Source of the DNA: Pseudalkalibacillus sp045920555
Lineage (GTDB): Bacteria; Bacillota; Bacilli; Bacillales; Fictibacillaceae
Length of the DNA: 64,000 nucleotides
NCBI RefSeq assembly: GCF_045920555.1
Contig: NZ_CP174509.1
Span: 5,642,001 to 5,706,000, forward strand
Direction: 5' to 3'
Made by a program: the position numbers and the translations under genes. The notes below the pieces were generated by a model. It did no database searches. It saw nothing but the letters and a program-made list of their open reading frames with translations, and was not told the DNA's origin. This document shows, piece after piece, positions 25,453-33,337 of the stretch; within the stretch, counting starts at the first letter, position 1; the number at the start of each line of letters is the position of its first letter.

Positions 25453-25562
25453 GAAAATCACATTTATCATTTGTGATTTTTCTAATTCAACGAAATAAGG
25501 AGAAATCTTTTAAAAGATTGAAATTTTTCCAGACTTATTAAAGAAATAACGAAGGATAAAAT

Positions 25563-25823
25563 GTGGCAAAGGATATTTGTACATTTTTATGGTTGAACGA
25601 ATTTTGTTCTCCTTTTATCTTAAAAGTACGAAGGTTAGGATCCATTCTGTCCAGGGGGGATCATTATGAAAACTTACTAAGGGATAGCCCTACACAGAAA
25701 GTTGTAACAGTTAGCGAGGGGTTAGCGCTGTTGATTGGTTTTCAGAGGATGAATACGGCTTTAGTCAGCAAGTTGAAGAAAGTCTGGAAAAAACCAATTC
25801 AGAGAAAGGGTGACGTGAGATGA
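25563..25823 (+). CDS. Unknown small ORF (86 aa)
   Basis: Starts with GTG, 6 nt after AAGGA. The protein is basic at its C-terminus (SKLKKVWKKPIQRKGDVR) and has no recognised domain, signal or membrane helix. Its stop overlaps the ATG of the next tiny ORF by 4 bp (ATGA), as in coupled genes. It sits in a gene-poor, repeat-rich stretch, so it may be a relic. Confidence 0.3.
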   Translation: MAKDICTFLWLNEFCSPFILKVRRLGSILSRGDHYENLLRDSPTQKVVTVSEGLALLIGFQRMNTALVSKLKKVWKKPIQRKGDVR

Positions 25824-25918
25824 CTCCCAAAGCACGTCGAAGAAGAAAAAAGATAAAACGTTTCCTTCAAAAAGAATTGCATAAGGCCGGTTATCCAGTG
25901 AAAAGACAACCTGCCTAG
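25820..25918 (+). CDS. Unknown very small basic ORF (32 aa)
   Basis: MTPKARRRRKKIKRFLQKEL and a short tail, extremely basic. It overlaps the preceding ORF by ATGA and follows a weak GGGTGA region. A nucleic-acid-binding peptide or chance frame are both possible. Not recognised. Confidence 0.25.
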   Translation: MTPKARRRRKKIKRFLQKELHKAGYPVKRQPA

Positions 25919-26077
25919 AATTCCTTTTGGTTCTCAAAAACTATTCAGGTCACATAAATACTGAAAGAATAACTTTTCTAAATAATGTTCTAGAAATTTA
26001 TAGATTAGACTGTAAGATTAAATATCTGATTGGCTTGTCGGCATGAATGGATCGAGGCTTTATAGTCTCCTTCTTAG
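25919..26077. other. AT-rich spacer, nothing recognised
   Basis: No gene, RNA or repeat seen; the stretch forms part of a 1.7-kb gene-poor zone between the carboxypeptidase and metallophosphoesterase genes. Confidence 0.4.
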
Positions 26078-26218
26078 GAAAAAAGGCATGAAGAAACCAA
26101 AGTCATTACAGATGTAAACGGTCTTGATTTAGAAAAGGTTTGCCCACTTCAATATTTTTATCGGGCGAACCTTGATTTTGTTCCACTAAATACAATTTAT
26201 ATTCAAATGGAATCATGA
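26078..26218 (+). pseudogene. ORF fragment of unknown family
   Basis: A 46-codon frame without a start codon (VITDVNGLDLEKVCPLQYF..., ending NTIYIQMES). The composition is protein-like, but a stop lies just upstream. Probably the tail of a lost gene. Confidence 0.25.
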
Positions 26219-26221
26219 TAC

Positions 26222-26361
26222 TCAGAGAGCTTCAAGTTCACTCAAATCTTTTCGTATAGTTTCAGGAGTGACGTTTAGTTTCGATACCAATTCGACAACA
26301 CCAATCTTATGTTTAATTTCAAGCTCTCTCATGATGACTTTCTGTCTTTCGATAGTCGAAA
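26222..26361 (-). pseudogene. N-terminal fragment of a DeoR-family regulator
   Basis: The minus strand reads STIERQKVIMRELE, then a DeoR helix-turn-helix (IGVVELVSKLNVTPETIRKDL) and SELEAL before a stop. There is no start codon at the expected place and no effector domain. DeoR regulators usually control sugar genes, so a sugar locus may have been lost here. Confidence 0.7.
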
Positions 26362-26369
26362 CCTTATCC

Positions 26370-26769
26370 CCTTATCATTTTGTTTTGTTTTGATTTATCT
26401 GTTTAATGATAGGAAATACATAAAAAAACATTAACTAAAATATTAATATTTTGTAAATTTATCAAAAGCCCATTCAAAAATAGGGATTTAAACCTCATAT
26501 TGAAGTAGTTTTTTGAAAAAATTCTTTGGTTTTAAGAGGAAATATCTATCGTTTTTCATTTTATTTTTGGTTTTTTTACTTACTTTTCACTCAATATTTA
26601 TAATCTATCAACATTTCTATCCTACGATTAAGTAAGAAGAATGATAGGGATACGGGCGACATAATTCTGTTTTACAATTAGCTCTTTATGTTGTTATCAG
26701 AATTGTATTTTCGTTACTTATCAAATGCTTTACTTTTAAAAAATTGCGTATGGATTGGGAGGCTTTTAT
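26370..26769. other. AT-rich upstream region of the metallophosphoesterase gene
   Basis: About 400 bases, very AT-rich, with no frame of gene length. It presumably holds the promoter of the downstream gene; no clear -35/-10 pair or operator stood out. Confidence 0.35.
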
Positions 26770-27969
26770 ATGAGTAATCAAAATTCAGTCAGAAAGATGG
26801 ACAGAAAGAACTTTATAAAAATAAGCGGGCTGAGTACACTTGCCTTGACACTTGGAACAACAGGATTTCCAGTTGATTTTTTAACCAGTACAGCCGAGGC
26901 AAAAACGCAGGACGAAGCTAAACTGAAATTTAATCCAAATGGAAAGTTCAAGATCGTACAGTTTAATGACACACAAGATGATGAGCGTATTGACCGCCGA
27001 ACCATTCAGCTAATGGAGAAAGTGCTTGATACAGAAAAACCGGATTTTGTTGTGCTCAATGGCGACAATATTACCGGTGGCTGCGACACAGCTCTTGAGA
27101 TGAAACAAGCAATTAACAACGTTGCCCAGCCGATGGAGAAAAGAGGAATCAAATGGGCAATTACCTATGGAAATCATGATGAAGATTCAACTCCTAACAG
27201 CGGTCTTGACGAGAAAGATATGCTAAAAATCTATATGTCTTACAAATACAATATGAACCAACCTGGAGAAAAAGATATTACAGGAACAGGAAACATGAAC
27301 CTGCTCATAAATGATTCCAAGGGTAAAAAAGTAGCGTTCAACCTCTGGCTGCTTGACAGCGGAAGATATGCCCCAAAAACTATTGCCGGTCAGGATTTTG
27401 AAGGCTATCCTACCTGGGATTGGCTTCGAATGAACCAGGTTAAATGGTATTATGAAACTTCTAAGAGTTTAGAGAAAAGATTTGATCGCAAAATACCTTC
27501 ACTCATGTTCATTCACATTCCTCTATGGGAGCATCGTTTTATGTGGTATGGAAGTGTTGACGGACGAACAGCTGCTAACCATGAAGCAGCTGTGAAAAAA
27601 CACAATATTGTAGGAGAACGAAATGAAGACGAATGCCCAGGACCGATTAACAGCGGCATGTTTTCAGCCATATTAGAGAGAAACGATGTCAAGGGGGTCT
27701 TTTGCGGCCATGACCATATTAATACTTACTCGGGCAATTATTACGGAGTTCTACTTGGTTATGGAGGCAGCGCTGGTTTTGGCACATATGGCCTTTCAGG
27801 AGCTGAAAAAAACAGGCTCCGCGGCGCAAGAGTATTCAAGCTAGATGAAAATAAAGAGGGAGTTCTTGCTGAAACACACATGGTCTTTGCCAAAGACTAT
27901 GGAATCGATTTGACTGCAAATGATCAAAGTATTGATCCTGCACCGTTAAAAGAATCGGTAAAAGCTTGA
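26770..27969 (+). CDS. Exported calcineurin-like metallophosphoesterase
   Basis: The ATG at 26770 follows GGGAGG with 7-nt spacing; the TTG at 26755 is less likely. It has 399 residues. The N-terminus KMDRKNFIKISGLSTLALTLG ending near STAEA is a signal, with an RK pair that resembles but does not match a full Tat motif. Metal-binding motifs are QFNDTQDD, VLNGDNI, TYGNHDE, FIHIPLWE and FCGHDHINTY, in the order of metallophosphoesterases related to the purple acid/Dcr2 type. Likely an extracellular phosphatase or phosphodiesterase. Monocistronic, followed by a long hairpin. Confidence 0.88.
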   Translation: MSNQNSVRKMDRKNFIKISGLSTLALTLGTTGFPVDFLTSTAEAKTQDEAKLKFNPNGKFKIVQFNDTQDDERIDRRTIQLMEKVLDTEKPDFVVLNGDNITGGCDTALEMKQAINNVAQPMEKRGIKWAITYGNHDEDSTPNSGLDEKDMLKIYMSYKYNMNQPGEKDITGTGNMNLLINDSKGKKVAFNLWLLDSGRYAPKTIAGQDFEGYPTWDWLRMNQVKWYYETSKSLEKRFDRKIPSLMFIHIPLWEHRFMWYGSVDGRTAANHEAAVKKHNIVGERNEDECPGPINSGMFSAILERNDVKGVFCGHDHINTYSGNYYGVLLGYGGSAGFGTYGLSGAEKNRLRGARVFKLDENKEGVLAETHMVFAKDYGIDLTANDQSIDPAPLKESVKA

Positions 27970-27979
27970 ATTAAAATTG

Positions 27980-28022
27980 GAGCTGTCCATCAGTAGCACT
28001 TCCAACTGATGGACAGTTACTC
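27980..28022 (+). terminator. Hairpin after the metallophosphoesterase gene
   Basis: CTGTCCATCAGT pairs perfectly with ACTGATGGACAG over a 10-nt loop. There is no long T-tract, but position and stem strength fit a terminator shared by the convergent genes. Confidence 0.55.
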
Positions 28023-28038
28023 CCCACCCTTTATTAAA

Positions 28039-28320
28039 CTACTCAGTAATAGGTGAACCGGTTGAAGTATGTTCATTTATCCAATTCAAAGTAGAATTCG
28101 AAACTTCCTGCCAATTAGGTATCTTATCACTATGCTGTTCAACCCAGCTCATACAAAATTGTGGGTCAATATTATGCTCTTGACACTGAGATAAAAAAGA
28201 TAGAACATTGGATACATTGCAGTTTTGCCATGTCCGGCAGGATGTTCTCCAAATGTCCTCCATTTTCTCCTGTATAGAAGAATTTTCTGTGGAGTTGGTG
28301 AATTGATCGTTGTTAGGCAT
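28039..28320 (-). CDS. Small cytoplasmic protein of unknown function (93 aa)
   Basis: Supported by a strong AGGAGG 7 nt before the ATG. The protein has no signal or membrane helix. It has four cysteines (SCRTWQNCNVS, QCQEHNI, FCMSWVEQH) and a hydrophilic, Ser/Thr/Asn-rich start. The tail is acidic and Thr/Ser-rich. Convergent with the metallophosphoesterase gene. No family recognised. Confidence 0.55.
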   Translation of the reverse strand: MPNNDQFTNSTENSSIQEKMEDIWRTSCRTWQNCNVSNVLSFLSQCQEHNIDPQFCMSWVEQHSDKIPNWQEVSNSTLNWINEHTSTGSPITE

Positions 28321-28668
28321 ACGAATTCCTCCTGGTCATCTGTAAGTATCATTGACAGTATGTCCAAAAAGATTGAAACAATGTAGCTATTTTTAATCAT
28401 GCAATTCGTATTATATCCCCCGAGTTAATTTTGTTCTCTCTTAACTCTCTAGAGAACTTTTCCCCAGTTTCCAAATGTAATAATGGACACAAAATATAAC
28501 TCTGTAGTTTTTATGTCCCTCTTAAATTTTAAATAACTATTTGTTTTACTTGAAGGAACTAACATTTCCAATTAACACAACCCCATCGAATTTTATTCTC
28601 CTTTATTTTAACAATACTTAACACCTTTTAAACCAAGAATCATAAGAACAATTAAAATCATTCAGGCC
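28321..28668. other. AT-rich intergenic stretch
   Basis: About 350 bases upstream of the 93-aa gene; probably holds its promoter. No other feature seen before the hairpin at 28669. Confidence 0.35.
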
Positions 28669-28702
28669 CGGGAGAGGGAAACTTCTCCCGTTTTATTTTG
28701 GT
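28669..28702 (+). terminator. Orphan rho-independent terminator
   Basis: CGGGAGA pairs with TCTCCCG and is followed by TTTTATTTT. No plus-strand gene lies directly upstream, so it may belong to a lost gene. Confidence 0.55.
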
Positions 28703-28743
28703 AGATGCAGCCATCAAAAAAGGGGTTCGACAAATTAAACGTT

Positions 28744-28820
28744 TAGTCAATCAAACGTTTGTTTAAAGGGAGGAAATTATTGATGTGAAAGGATTTTCAG
28801 TTTCAATCAAATGTTTGATT
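28744..28820. repeat. Paired palindromes, copy 3 (centres 56 bp apart)
   Basis: TCAATCAAACGTTTGTTT and TCAATCAAATGTTTGATT have centres at 28756/28757 and 28812/28813. Unlike copies 1 and 2, this pair precedes rather than follows the GTGCCTGG repeat in plus-strand order. Confidence 0.75.
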
Positions 28821-28878
28821 TAAGGGTATGGGTGCCAGGGACCAAATGAAAACCCTTGTGCCACTTGGGTTCCTTAAT

Positions 28879-28939
28879 GGTGCCTGGCACCTTTTGAGAA
28901 CCGTTGGGGCGCAAGGGTTAAAATATAGTGCCTGGTACA
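28879..28939. repeat. 60-bp GTGCCTGG repeat, copy 3
   Basis: Starts GGTGCCTGGCACCTTTTGAG, contains GTTGGGGCGCAAGGGTT and ends GTGCCTGGTACA. A further partial GGTGCCAGGGACC lies just to its left. Confidence 0.7.
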
Positions 28940-28959
28940 GTCAACATGTGGTGGTACCG

Positions 28960-29556
28960 TCATCGTGGGAGTTTGAAGAATTGGGTGTTTTCGCTGTAGT
29001 TTCCGGCTAGTCTTCCGAGTGGTTGGAGTTTTTCCAGGTTGACTTTGTATGGTTCGAGATAGTACTCATCCTTGATATGATAGTGGATCATTTCGCCAAG
29101 GATCAGATGGTCGGATCCGAGTGGTATGATTTTATGCAGCTTACACTCCATTTGGATGGGAGCTTCCTCCACCCGCTTCGGTTTTACGACTGCACTGTCT
29201 ACCGGGGTAAGCCCAGCCTCTTCGAATTCATCTGCCTCGCTTGGCAGGTTCTCAGAGCTTTTTTGCATCTGGTTCCCTAATGAAGAAGGAACTACATTGA
29301 TCACGTACTCCTTCTGTGATCGAATATTCACTAATGTATCTTTTTCTGTACCACTTCTCTCCCCGACACCTGGACCGATTGAAATAGCCAACATCGGCGG
29401 CTGTCTGGATGCAACCGTAAAGAAGCTGAATGGAGCTAAATTCAATTTCCCTTCCTCTGAAATGGTCGAAACCCATGCGATAGGTCTCGGAACGACTGAC
29501 CCTGATAATAATTTATAAACCTCTTTTGTACTTAGTTGCGAAGGATCAAATTCCAT
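28960..29556 (-). CDS. Flavin reductase-like (FMN-binding split-barrel) protein
   Basis: Start set at the ATG at 29556 with GGAGG 10 nt upstream, giving 198 residues. VVPRPIAWVSTISEEGKLNLAPFSFFTVASRQPP is the flavin-binding signature of the flavin reductase/DIM6 family (quoted here only as the family region, residues ~22-55). The C-terminal part has HLILGEMIHYHI. It follows the MFS gene by about 30 bp and so probably belongs to the organic-acid locus, perhaps as an NAD(P)H:FMN partner or an FMN-dependent enzyme. No partner monooxygenase is visible. Confidence 0.85.
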   Translation of the reverse strand: MEFDPSQLSTKEVYKLLSGSVVPRPIAWVSTISEEGKLNLAPFSFFTVASRQPPMLAISIGPGVGERSGTEKDTLVNIRSQKEYVINVVPSSLGNQMQKSSENLPSEADEFEEAGLTPVDSAVVKPKRVEEAPIQMECKLHKIIPLGSDHLILGEMIHYHIKDEYYLEPYKVNLEKLQPLGRLAGNYSENTQFFKLPR

Positions 29557-29583
29557 GCGTATATTCCCTCCTCTGTCCATATA

Positions 29584-30837
29584 TCATGCTTCTTCTAATC
29601 TATTTTTCCGAACTTGGTAGGATAAAATCGATAGCAACACTATTACAATACCCATGATTGCGGTGATCGAAAGCCATCCTGCTGTGTAATGTCCGTTCTG
29701 GTCGACCATCAATCCGAATATCGGCGGTACGAAAATGACGCCCATCGATCCTAGGGTTATGCTGTAACCGCTCGATAGACCGGTCTGTTCTTTCGGCACC
29801 AGTTCAGACGCAATATTCATCCAAATGCCGTTGAATCCTGAAACACAAAACCCGAACAAGATGACAACCGGAACCAATGCCAAGAACGGTGTACCTTCTG
29901 GCAGAAAGGCTACGGTCGTACTCGCTATGGCTGCTAAAACAGCGATGATCATAAGGATGATCAATCGTCTCCCATTGAACAACTTGTCACTGATGACGCC
30001 CCAGCCGATCCTTCCTAACGAACCGCTCACTTCTGAAATGACGAGTAAGATCCCGGATAAAAACAGGCTGATTCCCATTTTTTCATAGGCGAATAAGACA
30101 ATGTACGTATTCAAGCACATTTGCGATCCGTTCAACCCCATGGCGCTCAAACTGACCAACAGCAGTGGTTTGTTTTTTGCCATTTTAGTCAGCGATCTAC
30201 TAAAGAAAGAAAACCCTTCTTTTTTTCGTGGCTTCAGGCTTCCCAGCGGATCCCTATAAAAAGCGAAAGCGACAAAACCTGTGATGATCAACCCAATACA
30301 TGCAGTCAAAAGAACAGGTCTCCAGCCAAATGTTGCTGAAAGGGGCAGCAGTAAAAAACCAGCGAGCGCTGACCCGAAGGTGATTCCCATCTGTTTGATC
30401 CCCATCGCGGTCCCTCTTTGGGTCTGTGAAAACCAGTAAATGATTCCTCTATTTGAAGTCGGATGCATCGCTCCATAACCGAGCCCACCGATCAATACTA
30501 AAAGCAACACGAAAACGAAGTTCGTCAGCATTGTCATGATGAGAAAACTGACGCCTAGACAAAGCGAAAGCATCAAAAGCAGCCTTCTCGAGCCGATGAA
30601 GTCTGCCATGAAACCTACTGGAATGGATGCCAATGCTTGGCCAATAAAAAGCGCTGAGGGCAACAAACCAATTTCTGCTTTTGAAAGGGATAGGTCCTCT
30701 CCAATCAATATCCCTAACGGACCAAGACTTCTGCCAACGAAAGCAACCATCAACTGAGCAATGAGGAGCCATAGCAACATCCGCCATGGCTCTACAAAAA
30801 AACCTCTCTGTTCTGTCTTAAGCTCAACCGTGTTCAC
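29584..30837 (-). CDS. MFS transporter
   Basis: A 417-residue, 12-helix major-facilitator permease. The loop 2-3 motif is present as GFMADFIGSRRLL, and PLGILIGEDLSLSKAEIGLLPSALFIGQ resembles the organic-acid/sugar-acid (ACS/NNP-like) branch. It is the penultimate gene of the minus-strand organic-acid cluster, so it may import or export the pathway acid. The substrate cannot be read. Confidence 0.87.
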   Translation of the reverse strand: MNTVELKTEQRGFFVEPWRMLLWLLIAQLMVAFVGRSLGPLGILIGEDLSLSKAEIGLLPSALFIGQALASIPVGFMADFIGSRRLLLMLSLCLGVSFLIMTMLTNFVFVLLLVLIGGLGYGAMHPTSNRGIIYWFSQTQRGTAMGIKQMGITFGSALAGFLLLPLSATFGWRPVLLTACIGLIITGFVAFAFYRDPLGSLKPRKKEGFSFFSRSLTKMAKNKPLLLVSLSAMGLNGSQMCLNTYIVLFAYEKMGISLFLSGILLVISEVSGSLGRIGWGVISDKLFNGRRLIILMIIAVLAAIASTTVAFLPEGTPFLALVPVVILFGFCVSGFNGIWMNIASELVPKEQTGLSSGYSITLGSMGVIFVPPIFGLMVDQNGHYTAGWLSITAIMGIVIVLLSILSYQVRKNRLEEA

Positions 30838-30936
30838 ATCGAATCATCTCTTTTTTCTAGTCTAATAACGTGAATAAGATACTAGTTGATCAACCTTTTT
30901 AAATAAAGATCAATAAATTGACGAATTTGATTACAA

Positions 30937-32442
30937 CTAAGCCTCTATTTTCAAAGAAGTCATCTCATCCGCCTGACCTTCCTGCTTAGCGGAAACAGGT
31001 ACGAGGACTGATCCGACTACTGCAACGCCGAAGTTCACAATCAAGCCGATGACTCCGCCGTGGATACCGTAAATGGTTTTCAATCCAGTGAGTGTCATCA
31101 CTCCTGCAATGATGGCGCCTAACAGCATCCCCCAGAATACAGGCCTTGCAGAAAGCTTCTTCCAATACAACCCTAAAATGAACGCTGGGAAAACTTGTAC
31201 GAGTAGTTCGAATTTTAACACGAAAATCTGATAAAGTGTTCCTGGAGGATTCCATGCGATCCAGAGCAACAGAATGACCGCAATCACTCCGACGATTTTC
31301 CCGACCAGGACTTTGCGATGCTCAGAGGCTTTCGGATTGATGAAGTTTCCGTAAATATCGTTCGAAATCATAGACGAAAAACTAAGCAATACGGAGTCGG
31401 CCGTAGAAACAATCGCTGCAACGATCCCACCAAAGAACAGGATCATCACCCAGTAATAGAACGAATTGATGGATGCAATTTCATTCGCCATCATTCCGAC
31501 CAATTGTTCTGAGCTCGCTTCATTCAATCCCGGGAACATCGATATTCCTATGATGCCGATGACAAAGACCAATCCCGTGGTTACTGGAGGCATCCAGGCC
31601 ATGCGCGCAAAGGATTTTTTCAACGTCTTTTCACTTTCGGCTGAATAGATCCGTTGGACAGCATGCGGATAAATCGCCGCTCCACAACCAACGAGTAGCA
31701 AGATGCTGAACCAGTTGATCGAGGTTTCCATCGCCGGAACGCCGACTTTAGCCGGTTCTGAATCCATGATGAAGGTCGTGACATTCGTCAGGTTTCCACC
31801 AACTAAATAAAGGGCACCTCCTAAAAAGACGAGGATTCCGACCATCAGCACAATACCTTGCATGACGTCTGTAAACGCGACGGCCTTCATCCCGCCCATC
31901 CACTCATAAGCTAGCATAACAAGAATGAACGCGATGACGGCAACTTGATAAGGAATGGTCCCGCCAGTCATCCCTGCGACAGCTTGTCCGATGGCAACGA
32001 GCTGTTCCAGCAAGTAGTTCCCGAGACCCCATAACATGAGGAACACGCCTAGCAACGTCACGGCTTTCGAGTTGAAGCGATAACGGAGCCAGTCCGTCGG
32101 AGTGATGAATTTATTGCGTTTTGAAATGACGTACAACCTCGGTGCAAACAATAGATAGACACCGATGATGATGGTCATGAATGAGACAGATTGGAGCCAG
32201 GAGAAACCGCTTCGATATGCTGTCGGCGCATAACCTACGATCGTATTCCCACTGTATTGCGTTGCATACAGGGTGAAGAACAAGGCGATGAAGCCGAGGT
32301 TCTTACCAGCGAGAAAGTAGCCTGACATCGAGTGGTGAAGTTTTTTATCCCCTCTACCGGACAAATAACCGATCAGGAGCATGACCAATGCGTAAAAGAC
32401 AAGGATGATGACGCCGTCAATACCTGAGAATGCTAGATTCAC
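30937..32442 (-). CDS. Sodium:solute symporter (SSS family)
   Basis: A 501-residue, about 13-helix Na+-coupled importer. It begins with GTG at 32442, supported by GGAAGGTGG 7 nt upstream, and overlaps the small membrane-protein gene by 4 bp. Family features are YFLAGKNLGFIALFFTLYATQYSGN, then AYEWMGGMKAVAFTDVMQG and AIVSTADSVLLSFSSMISNDIY. The pairing with a small DUF3311-type protein is usual for pantothenate/monocarboxylate-type symporters. It probably brings in the substrate for the CoA-transferase pathway. Confidence 0.9.
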   Translation of the reverse strand: MNLAFSGIDGVIILVFYALVMLLIGYLSGRGDKKLHHSMSGYFLAGKNLGFIALFFTLYATQYSGNTIVGYAPTAYRSGFSWLQSVSFMTIIIGVYLLFAPRLYVISKRNKFITPTDWLRYRFNSKAVTLLGVFLMLWGLGNYLLEQLVAIGQAVAGMTGGTIPYQVAVIAFILVMLAYEWMGGMKAVAFTDVMQGIVLMVGILVFLGGALYLVGGNLTNVTTFIMDSEPAKVGVPAMETSINWFSILLLVGCGAAIYPHAVQRIYSAESEKTLKKSFARMAWMPPVTTGLVFVIGIIGISMFPGLNEASSEQLVGMMANEIASINSFYYWVMILFFGGIVAAIVSTADSVLLSFSSMISNDIYGNFINPKASEHRKVLVGKIVGVIAVILLLWIAWNPPGTLYQIFVLKFELLVQVFPAFILGLYWKKLSARPVFWGMLLGAIIAGVMTLTGLKTIYGIHGGVIGLIVNFGVAVVGSVLVPVSAKQEGQADEMTSLKIEA

Positions 32443-32693
32443 TGTTCATCCACCTTCCTTTTTTCCGCTTCTTCAATATCCTCGACGATGTTCCATTCAT
32501 GAGTACATAGCCAGCTCAGATACCCGCACAGGACTAATGAAAAAATCGCCGATAGGAATGCCCAAAATGGAAAGCCTAGAATGATCGGCTCGACGGCTTT
32601 TTCAGGAAAGTACCAGGGTACGATGGCGATTAAGATTAGGACCAGCCCGATCCAAATCCATTTTTTCTTGATCGGCTCTTTCATCTTTTCCAC
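32439..32693 (-). CDS. Small two-helix membrane protein accompanying the SSS symporter (DUF3311-like)
   Basis: 84 residues, GTG start with GGGAGG 9 nt upstream. Two hydrophobic segments (WIWIGLVLILIAIVPWYF and FWAFLSAIFSLVLCGYLSWL) separate a basic start from an acidic, cytoplasmic tail (EDIEEAEKRKVDEQ). The GTG and stop overlap the symporter start by 4 bp, so the two are made together, as small subunits of SSS transporters often are. Confidence 0.75.
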   Translation of the reverse strand: MEKMKEPIKKKWIWIGLVLILIAIVPWYFPEKAVEPIILGFPFWAFLSAIFSLVLCGYLSWLCTHEWNIVEDIEEAEKRKVDEQ

Positions 32694-32743
32694 GTGTTAC
32701 GACCTCCCTAATGATAGAATTTTGTGAAAATTTACGGTAAAAA

Positions 32744-33337
32744 TCAATAGTAAATCTTGTGGTCTTTCTCAAATGAACTGATTTTTTCGTGATGAATCAA
32801 TGTGGCGCCTACTTCATCAAGACCTTGTAAAAGCTGGGACTTCTGATATGGCCTGATTTCAAAGGATGTTTCAAAACCAAGGTCGTCTTTTATCGTCTGC
32901 GCCTCTAAATCGACAGTGAGGCGGTAACCCGGATTTTGCGTTGTTCGGTTGAAAAGTGTCCCGATCTCATCGTCCGGTATAACGATTGGCAGGATACCGT
33001 TTTTAAAACAGTTGCTGTAGAAGATATCTGCAAAAGACGGTGCGATGATTACGCGGAATCCGTAGTCCTCCAAAGCCCAGGGCGCATGCTCGCGAGATGA
33101 GCCGCAACCGAAATTTTTCCGTGCCAGCAGGATTGAACTGTTCCTGTATTCCGACTGGTTCAATACGAATTCTGGATCTTCTTTTCCATCTTCGTAACGC
33201 CAGTTGTAAAAGAGGACTTCGCCGAATCCGGATTTCGTAATCCGTTTCAAGAACTGTTTCGGGACGATCGCATCCGTGTCGATGTTTTCGACATCCAATG
33301 GTGCCACAATTCCAGTATGTTTATTGAAAGGCTTCAT
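32744..33337 (-). CDS. leuD: 3-isopropylmalate dehydratase small subunit family
   Basis: A 197-residue LeuD-type swivel-domain subunit: NIDTDAIVPKQFLKRI near residue 20, NFGCGSSREHAPWAL (about 73-87), FADIFYSNCFKNGILPI. The protein has full length and conserved motifs, so it is expected to be functional. It starts inside the end of leuC (17-bp overlap). No leuA, leuB or ilv genes are near. The context is CoA-transferase, HMG-CoA-lyase-like enzyme and transporters, so a catabolic hydratase (citraconate, mesaconate or dimethylmaleate type) is as likely as leucine synthesis. Confidence 0.88.
   Translation of the reverse strand: MKPFNKHTGIVAPLDVENIDTDAIVPKQFLKRITKSGFGEVLFYNWRYEDGKEDPEFVLNQSEYRNSSILLARKNFGCGSSREHAPWALEDYGFRVIIAPSFADIFYSNCFKNGILPIVIPDDEIGTLFNRTTQNPGYRLTVDLEAQTIKDDLGFETSFEIRPYQKSQLLQGLDEVGATLIHHEKISSFEKDHKIYY

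Noticed and set aside
21630..28939. Possible CRISPR array from the recurring intergenic repeats
   Set aside because: Copies are kilobases apart, contain no regular spacers, and no cas genes are present.
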